5,966 nt of DNA from Promethearchaeota archaeon. Its GTDB lineage: Archaea > Asgardarchaeota > Lokiarchaeia > Sigynarchaeales > SOKP01. How positions within the stretch are numbered: position 1 is the stretch's first letter; each line of letters opens with the position of its first letter. The notes below the pieces were generated by a model. The model made no database searches. It was given only the letters and a program-made list of their open reading frames with translations, and was not told the DNA's origin. The position numbers and the translations under genes were made by a program. Below are positions 1-4,728 of this stretch, piece by piece. Where the stretch lies: positions 1 through 5,966 of the forward strand of contig JAGXOB010000141.1 of assembly GCA_019894735.1 (NCBI GenBank). The letters run 5' to 3'.

Positions 1-2
1 GT

Positions 3-464
3 GTAAAAGTTCATTCAGGAATTCACCTAGTTAAAATTCCAAGAGATATAATGAAACTGGCTTCCTTTATGCAGGATTTTAATGAAAAAATTCCTTTATT
101 CATTCATTTTACTCCAAAATTTTCTGCTTTTGGGGGAATAAGCAGCAAGGATCTAGCAAAACTAGCAAAAGATTTCCCAAATTTATCTATCATCATAGGC
201 CATGCCGGTTTAGCTATGGAATTTGCGATAGACCTTGGGTTGAGCTTAAGACAGTACAAAAATATATATTTTGAAACTTCTTGCTCTATACCTTATGCTC
301 TATTAAGTTTAATAAAGATGGTAGGTCATAAACGGTTGTTATTTGGTTCAGATGCTCCAGTTACTAACCCTTTAAAGCTTGAAATTGATAAAATATTATG
401 TTTGCCCATTACGAACGATCAAAAGCAAGATATTTTCTATAACAATGTTAACAGTATAATTTGA
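3..464 (+). CDS. Amidohydrolase-2 family TIM-barrel hydrolase, C-terminal part (5' truncated by window)
   Basis: The frame is open from the window edge (base 3) to a TGA at 462-464, so the gene begins upstream. The ATG at 51 is internal: the 16 codons before it read as family sequence (VKVHSG...). The visible 153 residues resemble the second half of the metal-dependent hydrolases that include ACMSD/uracil-5-carboxylate decarboxylase relatives. Visible motifs are a strand ending in FIHFTP (a likely metal-ligand His), then IIIGHAG (the conserved second His), then YFETSC, then RLLFGSDAP, whose Asp is the usual catalytic/metal-ligand residue. A short C-terminal helix ends in NNVNSII, matching the family's terminal 'I-x-x-x-N-A' segment. 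The reaction would be hydrolysis or decarboxylation of a small cyclic or carboxylated substrate in the cytosol, but the substrate cannot be read from this half. The N-terminal HxH motif is outside the window. Family assignment is fairly secure; specific function is unknown. Confidence 0.8.
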   Translation, partial: VKVHSGIHLVKIPRDIMKLASFMQDFNEKIPLFIHFTPKFSAFGGISSKDLAKLAKDFPNLSIIIGHAGLAMEFAIDLGLSLRQYKNIYFETSCSIPYALLSLIKMVGHKRLLFGSDAPVTNPLKLEIDKILCLPITNDQKQDIFYNNVNSII

Positions 465-561
465 AAGAAAATCAAAATTTGGCAACAAATTTGATATTTT
501 CTGAATAATCTTCCAAATCTTTCGCTGATAGTTTATCTTTATTGATGAATTAATTTTATTT

Positions 562-605
562 CGACTTCAAATTAATTATCGGAAAATTAATTTGGAATTA
601 AGTCG
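562..605. repeat. Imperfect inverted repeat with a 7-nt loop
   Basis: The left arm, CGACTTCAAATTAATT (562-577), pairs with the right arm at 585-605. The right arm is the reverse complement of the left with five extra bases, so the pairing is CGACTT plus CAAATTAATT with a 5-nt bulge on the right side. The loop is ATCGGAA (578-584). It lies 98 bp after the amidohydrolase stop and 79 bp before the next start. It has no T-tract directly after it, so it does not look like a bacterial terminator. It could be an operator-type dyad, a structured RNA end, or a small mobile-element remnant. Confidence 0.5.
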
Positions 606-628
606 ATTATTTCTGTTTTAATAATATA

Positions 629-638
629 ATATATAAGG
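629..638 (+). promoter_or_regulatory. Candidate TATA box for the HEAT-repeat gene
   Basis: The stretch ATATATAAG lies about 50 bp before the GTG start at 684. Archaeal initiation about 25 bp downstream would leave a leader of roughly 25 nt with no obvious SD. A second AT element (TTATAATTAA, 658-667) lies about 20-25 bp before the GTG and would give a leaderless message. Background AT content is high, so either call is weak. Confidence 0.3.
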
Positions 639-683
639 GTAATTGTGTAATCTAGAATTATAATTAAGTTAAAAATTAAACGA

Positions 684-1247
684 GTGGATAGTGTGAAAAA
701 CTTAGGGGATGATAAACACTACGCGGAAAGCAATAATTATGATATAGTAGAAGTGTCAAAAGTTAACGACAAAATTATTAAAAAACTATTAGATTATCTG
801 AAATACGATATATCAGATAGCTTTTTCATATCCTTTCAAAGCCTATTAAAACTGGGAAATAAAGTGCCAGAAGCAACAATTAAAAATATCATAACTGAAC
901 TAGACCAAACTCATAATTTCAAGAAGGAATTATTTCAATTTATTTTAAATTTTACACAAGATGATACCGTTGAATATCATTTGTTACCCCAAATTTATAG
1001 CCCCGATTTTATCGTTAGGGCACGAGCAGTAATGAAGATTAAAGAAAACAATGATATTCGATATCTAAAGTTCCTTCTCCCGCTTTTAGACGACCCTGAC
1101 GATTCGGTAAGGTGGAGCGTAATAAAATTCCTATCCCAACATATAAATAATCCAATAATCCATTATGAATTGAAAAAACATCTAAATAAGGAGTTAAACC
1201 CCATCATTTCTGAAAATTTAAAAGATGTATTTGAAATGAAATTATGA
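684..1247 (+). CDS. Small HEAT/Armadillo-repeat protein
   Basis: This is a 187-residue soluble protein of short antiparallel helices. The clearest HEAT-type units are at residues 97-122 (with DFIVRARAVMKI) and 126-153 (LLPLLDDPDDSVRWSVIKFL). The second has the classic Asp-Pro turn, then 'D-x-x-V-R-x-x-x-h-x-x-L'. A third degenerate unit covers about 158-187, and residues 30-90 form weaker helical pairs. The first 28 residues are polar and probably disordered. Such repeats act as protein-binding scaffolds; no catalytic motif is present. The GTG start at 684 is the first good start after an in-frame stop at 648-650; GTG 693 is an alternative. No SD is visible, unlike the GTPase and the ThDP gene. 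The gene appears monocistronic, with 191 bp to the GTPase. The partner is unknown; a link to the GTPase is inference from position only. Confidence 0.85.
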   Translation: MDSVKNLGDDKHYAESNNYDIVEVSKVNDKIIKKLLDYLKYDISDSFFISFQSLLKLGNKVPEATIKNIITELDQTHNFKKELFQFILNFTQDDTVEYHLLPQIYSPDFIVRARAVMKIKENNDIRYLKFLLPLLDDPDDSVRWSVIKFLSQHINNPIIHYELKKHLNKELNPIISENLKDVFEMKL

Positions 1248-1266
1248 CTCTTTTAAAGAACTAAAA

Positions 1267-1312
1267 TCTTTTTAAAGTCTTATAATTAATCTGTTCTTTG
1301 ATTCTATTTTTT
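1267..1312 (+). terminator. T-tract termination region after the HEAT gene
   Basis: Two T-runs (1269-1273 and 1307-1312) lie 20-65 bp after the HEAT-gene stop. Archaeal transcription commonly ends at such U-rich tracts without needing a hairpin. A short repeat, CTTTTAAAG / CTTTTTAAAG, sits around the first run. The AT-rich background lowers confidence. Confidence 0.3.
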
Positions 1313-1377
1313 CAATAAAAAGTAAAGAATTAAAAAAGACATTTTTAATTATATATATGAATAGGATTTAAGACCCG

Positions 1378-1387
1378 ATATAAAAAA
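1378..1387 (+). promoter_or_regulatory. Candidate TATA box for the GTPase operon
   Basis: ATATAAAAAA lies about 55 bp before the GTPase ATG. Initiation about 25 bp downstream would give a leader of about 30 nt that includes the SD site at 1427-1432. An alternative TATA-like run (TTATATATATG, 1349-1359) would give a leader of about 60 nt. I cannot choose between them from sequence alone. Confidence 0.35.
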
Positions 1388-1426
1388 TTTAAACTAATAA
1401 ACAAGGTTGAAGGGACAAAAAATAAG

Positions 1427-1432
1427 AAGGTG
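1427..1432 (+). promoter_or_regulatory. Shine-Dalgarno site of the GTPase gene (AAGGTG)
   Basis: AAGGTG ends 6 nt before the ATG at 1439. Its AGGTG part is complementary to the CACCU of the archaeal 16S rRNA 3' end. The string GGTGTAAAA recurs at 4718-4726 in front of the ThDP enzyme gene, which supports both start choices. Confidence 0.7.
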
Positions 1433-1438
1433 TAAAAG

Positions 1439-1969
1439 ATGACATCGTATGATTATACATTTAAGATTTTACTTCTCGGTGACGCTTCTGTGGGCAAAAC
1501 TTCCTTTACTAAGCGGTATTGTTACAATCTTTTCAATCCAAGCGAAAGATTAACAATTGGAGTGGACTTTCATGTAAAGACAATTGATTTATTTGGAAAA
1601 AAGATAAAACTCCAGATATGGGATGTCGGTGGAGAGGAACGATTTAGATTTTTATTACCTACATACTGTTTAGGGGCAAATGCCGCATTTTTATTATTTG
1701 ATGTTACCCGATCTCAAACGTTAGATAATATTAGTGAATGGACTAATATTGTCCACCAGAAGAGTGGAGATATTCCCATCATGCTTGTTGGGGCTAAAAT
1801 CGATCTTGGGGACGATCAACGCGAAGTTCCTCGAGAGCATGGAATAGATGTAGCAGAAAAGAATTACATGTCCTCATTTGGCGAAATCTCAAGTAAAACT
1901 GGCAAAAATGTAAATAAAACATTTGAGGTTTTGACCGAACTTGCATTAGAAAAGATTAAAAATAGGTGA
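1439..1969 (+). CDS. Rab/Ras-like small GTPase (Asgard type)
   Basis: This 176-residue protein has the single-domain length usual for Ras-superfamily GTPases. It would bind GTP and GDP and switch partner binding. The G boxes are all visible. G1 is GDASVGKT (14-21). G2 is Thr39 in LTIGVDF, a Rab-like switch I. G3 is WDVGGEERF (61-69). G4 is VGAKIDL (117-123). G5 is EISSKTG (149-155). Two G-box positions differ from Ras: the Gln61 position is Glu66, and the Asn of NKxD is Ala119; Lys120 and Asp122 are kept. The C-terminus ends EKIKNR with no cysteine, so prenyl anchoring is not expected and no membrane segment is present. The ATG is set by a good SD and by the position of the P-loop. It forms an operon with the winged-helix gene that starts 4 bp after its stop. 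The cellular process it controls cannot be read from sequence. The family call is very secure. Confidence 0.97.
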   Translation: MTSYDYTFKILLLGDASVGKTSFTKRYCYNLFNPSERLTIGVDFHVKTIDLFGKKIKLQIWDVGGEERFRFLLPTYCLGANAAFLLFDVTRSQTLDNISEWTNIVHQKSGDIPIMLVGAKIDLGDDQREVPREHGIDVAEKNYMSSFGEISSKTGKNVNKTFEVLTELALEKIKNR

Positions 1970-1970
1970 T
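1964..1970 (+). promoter_or_regulatory. Shine-Dalgarno site of the winged-helix gene, overlapping the GTPase stop codon
   Basis: AGGTGAT is complementary over seven bases to the usual archaeal 16S rRNA tail (AUCACCU). It contains the GTPase stop TGA (1967-1969). The ATG follows at 1974. Ribosomes ending on the GTPase sit directly on the next gene's binding site, the arrangement expected for translational coupling. Confidence 0.75.
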
Positions 1971-1973
1971 TGA

Positions 1974-2936
1974 ATGTCCGAACGCGAATTTTTAGCTCTC
2001 AGCGCCCTATTTGATGCGATAGGTATTATCGAAAAAGGTATAGAGAAGATATACCACTATTTGTTACAGCACAAAAGAATCGATAATTTAAAGGAAGTTA
2101 GCACGCAGTTCGATCTAACTTTAAAGAGAGGTTATAAAATTTGCGCAGTATTGAACGATTTAGGACTCGTTCAAATTTACGACAGACCAATGAAGATTTT
2201 AGCAAAAAGCCCTACTATAGCGATTTGGCAGAGAATTATAAACGACAGAATTGAGGAGTTGTCAACACTTTTTCAGGAAAGGAAAGAAAAAGCAGAAAGT
2301 GCGTTAGAAGATTTCATACAAAATTATAGTTTTACCGAGCCAGTTACTCAAGAATTCGTTGAATTTATTAACTACGACTTAAATAACTTCGATGAAACCT
2401 ATATTTCTTTTATGGCAGAAAAGGAATGTAAGATTGCGTTAGGAATAAGATACGAAAACAAACTAAGTTCAATGATTAAAAATTATGGAATCTCAAGATT
2501 ACCAGAAGATTTAAATGAAGCTATGAAATCCGGAATGACAAAAATTAAAGAGAATCTGGTCAATGTTAACATTCAAGTTATTTTTAGCACTGAGTTAATT
2601 AAGGAACTGCTATTAAGCGAGGAATTTAAACTAGTTTCTAATTATCTTGAAAGTTACGATCTAAAATTTAAGAACATCGATATTAGGGTCACAGACGAGG
2701 ATTTTAGCAATTTTAATCTCACTGACACTGAATTAATTCAACCTAGTTTCGATCCAACAAATAAATTAATCGGAGCTTACATTTCTCGGAATACAAACAT
2801 ATACCAAATCTTTTATGAGAAATTTAATGAATTATACGAAAAAGGAATACCCTTAACTCAATTTTTAAAAGAAGAAAAAGATATTAAAGAAGAAGCTTAT
2901 TCTAAGACCCAACTATTTGGATTATGCTTGTTGTAA
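1974..2936 (+). CDS. TrmB-like winged-helix protein coupled to the GTPase
   Basis: The protein has 320 residues. Residues about 20-80 form a winged helix-turn-helix of TrmB/MarR-like shape: helix EKIYHYLLQ, the HTH LKEVSTQFDLTLKRGYKICAVL, then NDLGLVQIYDRPMKILAKSP as the wing. Residues about 83-118 are a charged helix (RIEELSTLFQERKEKAESAL) likely to be a dimerising coiled coil, as in TrmB proteins. Residues about 135-300 look like an alpha/beta ligand or regulatory domain: strand IALGIRY, strand NIQVIFSTELIKELL, strand FKNIDIRV, then LIGAYISRNTNIYQIFYEKF. This resembles the PLD-like C-terminal part of TrmB relatives, but the region has no His, so no HxK phospholipase motif. The expected role is ligand-responsive transcription control. 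Its 4-bp spacing from the GTPase stop implies joint expression and perhaps physical contact, which is inference. TrmB membership is by pattern only; a non-DNA-binding effector is possible. Confidence 0.8.
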   Translation: MSEREFLALSALFDAIGIIEKGIEKIYHYLLQHKRIDNLKEVSTQFDLTLKRGYKICAVLNDLGLVQIYDRPMKILAKSPTIAIWQRIINDRIEELSTLFQERKEKAESALEDFIQNYSFTEPVTQEFVEFINYDLNNFDETYISFMAEKECKIALGIRYENKLSSMIKNYGISRLPEDLNEAMKSGMTKIKENLVNVNIQVIFSTELIKELLLSEEFKLVSNYLESYDLKFKNIDIRVTDEDFSNFNLTDTELIQPSFDPTNKLIGAYISRNTNIYQIFYEKFNELYEKGIPLTQFLKEEKDIKEEAYSKTQLFGLCLL

Positions 2937-2975
2937 AAAAGCTTAAAGTCTTAAAAATCAGAGTATGGTATTAAA

Positions 2976-2992
2976 AATATAAAAAAAAATTG
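2976..2992 (-). terminator. T-tract terminator for the minus-strand membrane gene, within a 70-bp convergent gap
   Basis: On the minus strand this stretch reads as a run of nine T bases (plus-strand A-run 2981-2989) followed by more T-rich sequence, starting about 18 bp past the membrane gene's stop. It is a credible archaeal U-tract terminator. For the plus-strand operon the gap has only weaker T-rich sequence (TTGTATTTCTT, 2990-3000). Confidence 0.45.
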
Positions 2993-3006
2993 TATTTCTT
3001 AAATGT

Positions 3007-3450
3007 TTAATCGTATCTCTTATATGTGAAAATTAACCAGATAAATCCTAAAACGCCAACGGCAGCGGCAACAATTGTTACGTAATTTGGCCAATATGTG
3101 AGATCAAATGACCCTGGAGCAGATATCCATCCTATTATCGCAGTAATACCAACTGCCGCCATTATGCTAAGAACAACCAATCCCATTCCCATTGCATATT
3201 CTTCTTCTTTAAACATGCCTATTCCTGATATTAAACACCAGATACCTAACAATAATGAAACCATGCCTTGACCCCCGAAAATTGAAAGCGCTTCATCCAC
3301 TCCAACCCCTGTAAGCCATCCTGGAGCATAAATGCCTGCCCAGGCTAAAAATTCCATTACTGCTTTAAAGATAAATAGCAGACCGATTATTATCATTAAA
3401 AAATTTAAAAGTTCATTCGAATCTTTCTTCTTTTCTTTTTTTTCACTCAT
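3007..3450 (-). CDS. Four-helix integral membrane protein of unknown function
   Basis: This is a 147-residue protein with a strongly basic, polar N-terminus (MSEKKEKKKDSN). Four hydrophobic segments follow at about residues 14-38, 60-80, 86-109 and 122-143. The positive-inside rule suggests both ends and the KEEE loop (81-84) are cytoplasmic. The two outer loops (about 39-59 and 110-121) are rich in Gly, Pro and Trp. The helices are Gly/Ala-rich (MVSLLLGIWCLISGIG, AMGMGLVVLSIMAAVG), suggesting tight packing or oligomers. There is no cleavable signal peptide, no lipobox and no recognised catalytic motif. The ATG at 3450 is the only good start, because an in-frame stop lies 7 to 9 bases upstream; only a weak GGG element precedes it. 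It is convergent with the GTPase operon and divergent from the HEAT-LRR gene. I do not recognise the family. Confidence 0.85.
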   Translation of the reverse strand: MSEKKEKKKDSNELLNFLMIIIGLLFIFKAVMEFLAWAGIYAPGWLTGVGVDEALSIFGGQGMVSLLLGIWCLISGIGMFKEEEYAMGMGLVVLSIMAAVGITAIIGWISAPGSFDLTYWPNYVTIVAAAVGVLGFIWLIFTYKRYD

Positions 3451-3514
3451 TTTAAGTTAACCCATTTCATTTTTAATTAAAATTAGATGTTGAGTATGAA
3501 AATAACTTTTCACC

Positions 3515-3524
3515 TATATAAATA
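3515..3524 (-). promoter_or_regulatory. Candidate TATA box for the membrane protein gene
   Basis: On the minus strand this reads TATTTATATA, close to the archaeal TATA consensus, followed downstream by GGTGAAAAG. It lies about 65-75 bp upstream of the ATG at 3450, giving a predicted leader of roughly 35-45 nt. It is near-symmetric (TATATAAATA on plus), so a role for the plus-strand gene cannot be excluded. Confidence 0.45.
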
Positions 3525-3619
3525 TAATTTATTAAGATTATAAACTTGATGATAAATACTATGTAGCCTTAATAGTTTCTTTTAAGTAAAATTATTTAAC
3601 TTCTAAAGACATTTTAGTG

Positions 3620-3629
3620 TATACTATAT
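3620..3629 (+). promoter_or_regulatory. Candidate TATA box for the HEAT-LRR gene, leaderless spacing
   Basis: TATACTATAT lies about 25-30 bp before the ATG at 3652. That is the TATA-to-start distance, so the message could begin at or very near the ATG. No SD is seen before this start, which agrees with a leaderless transcript. Confidence 0.35.
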
Positions 3630-3651
3630 CGGATTTTAGAATTAATTAAAA

Positions 3652-4638
3652 ATGGAAAAGTTTTTATCCCCAGAAACAATATATTCTGGAGTGGAAAGTA
3701 AAGAAATTAGTAGAAATATTGCTGTTTATCAATTAATTTCTTTAGTTGAAGGAAGTAATATTCCTAAGATTCGTTCTAAGTCAATTTCGATTTTAAATAA
3801 ACTAAACGTTCACGATCCTAAACTTTTCAAGATAATAGAAAATTCTCTTTTATCGGATGAGTCTCCAATTGTAAGAAGTTCCGCTGTGAACCTTATTGGA
3901 TGCCAATTTTTAAAAGAGGGATTAGATACACTAACGTGGGTAGTCCAACACGAAAAATCACCTTTAGTAATAAAAACCATTTTTGATCTAAATTTAGAAC
4001 TTACTGATAAGCGATTAAAGTCACTAAATAAAGAGTTAACCGATTATTTAGCGAAGTTAGCCTTAACTATTGGCATTGTTCATAATGAAGCGAGGTTTAT
4101 TTTAGATTTAGAGTGTATTTTTGCCTACACAGAAGAAAGCTATGATCTCGAATTAAGGTCTTACACATTTTTTACAAAGCTTAAAGATCAAAAACTTGAG
4201 GAATTTTGGTTAACTATAAAAAACAAGCACATTGAATCTTTGAGTTTTAATTATTTTAATTGGAAATATATGAAAAAAAACCCTGGTTTGTTTGATTCTA
4301 TATCTAATTTTCAAGATTCTACTGTATACTTAAATTTACTTAGAAAATCCTGTTTAACTTATGAGGAACATCTCGTAATACCCGAATCAATTTCCTTACT
4401 TTCAAAACTTAAAAAATTAAATCTAAGTAAAAACAACATTCGAAAACTACCAAAATCCATGTTTTTACTTTCTAATCTTAAATATTTGGATTTGAGTTAT
4501 AACAAATTGAGTGAAATCCCCGCAGAAATTACGCGTTTAAAATTTTTAACGACACTGAGAATCCAAAACAATCAAATCAATAACATTCCTAAAGTTGCAA
4601 AAGAATACTTAGGTAAGCTTAAGAAGTATAAGATTTAA
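3652..4638 (+). CDS. HEAT-repeat plus leucine-rich-repeat fusion protein
   Basis: This is a 328-residue soluble protein with no signal peptide or membrane segment. Residues about 15-110 are HEAT/ARM-like helical pairs; the clearest is about 59-98, with LLSDESPIVRSSAVNLIG carrying the 'D-x-x-P-x-V-R-x-x-A' turn. Residues about 111-240 are helical and aromatic-rich (YNFNWKYMKK-like stretches) and unassigned. Residues 241-313 hold three LRR units with an exact 23-residue period: LKKLNLSKNNIRKLP, LKYLDLSYNKLSEIP and LTTLRIQNNQINNIP, the LxxLxLxxNxLxxIP type common in Ras-binding LRR proteins. A short basic tail (LGKLKKYKI) ends the protein. The ATG has no SD and may be leaderless. Both repeat types bind proteins, so this is probably a scaffold or adaptor. 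A GTPase partner is an attractive inference given the nearby GTPase, but the gene is a separate transcription unit. Domain calls are secure; the role is not. Confidence 0.9.
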   Translation: MEKFLSPETIYSGVESKEISRNIAVYQLISLVEGSNIPKIRSKSISILNKLNVHDPKLFKIIENSLLSDESPIVRSSAVNLIGCQFLKEGLDTLTWVVQHEKSPLVIKTIFDLNLELTDKRLKSLNKELTDYLAKLALTIGIVHNEARFILDLECIFAYTEESYDLELRSYTFFTKLKDQKLEEFWLTIKNKHIESLSFNYFNWKYMKKNPGLFDSISNFQDSTVYLNLLRKSCLTYEEHLVIPESISLLSKLKKLNLSKNNIRKLPKSMFLLSNLKYLDLSYNKLSEIPAEITRLKFLTTLRIQNNQINNIPKVAKEYLGKLKKYKI

Positions 4639-4650
4639 CCTCTTCACATC

Positions 4651-4680
4651 TTTATTAAAGATAATTATTTAAGTAATAAA
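4651..4680. repeat. AT-only inverted repeat upstream of the ThDP enzyme gene
   Basis: The arms TTTATTA (4651-4657) and TAATAAA (4674-4680) flank a central palindrome, ATAATTAT (4661-4668). It overlaps the likely TATA region (ATAATTATTTAAG, 4661-4673), about 55-75 bp before the TTG start. It could be an operator overlapping the promoter or chance symmetry in AT-rich DNA. Confidence 0.25.
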
Positions 4681-4717
4681 ATTCAATCTTAAAATCAATA
4701 TCACAATTTAAGTTAAT

Positions 4718-4721
4718 GGTG
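4718..4721 (+). promoter_or_regulatory. Shine-Dalgarno site deciding the TTG start of the ThDP enzyme
   Basis: GGTG ends 7 nt before TTG 4729. It sits in the same string, GGTGTAAAA, found before the GTPase. No ATG exists in this frame at the expected N-terminus, so the SD supports TTG as the start. Confidence 0.6.
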
Positions 4722-4728
4722 TAAAAAT

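Larger units (their letters stand above)
465..683. other. AT-rich intergenic region between the amidohydrolase and the HEAT gene
   Basis: This 219-bp gap has no coding frame I would support on either strand. It holds a bulged inverted repeat (562-605) and a TATA-like stretch (629-638), listed separately. It separates two genes on the same strand that probably do not share a transcript. Confidence 0.6.

Noticed and set aside
51..53. ATG at 51 as the true start of the amidohydrolase
   Set aside because: The frame is open back to the window edge, the upstream codons encode family-like sequence, and half the expected TIM barrel would be missing.
562..605. Bacterial-type intrinsic terminator
   Set aside because: The stem is AT-rich and bulged, no T-tract follows it directly, and the other signals in the window are archaeal.
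1974..2936. Roadblock/MglB-type GTPase partner
   Set aside because: The protein has a winged-helix N-terminus and is about three times the length of a Roadblock protein; no Roadblock pattern is visible.
1974..2936. Active phospholipase-D-like enzyme
   Set aside because: There is no HxK motif; the C-terminal 200 residues contain no histidine.
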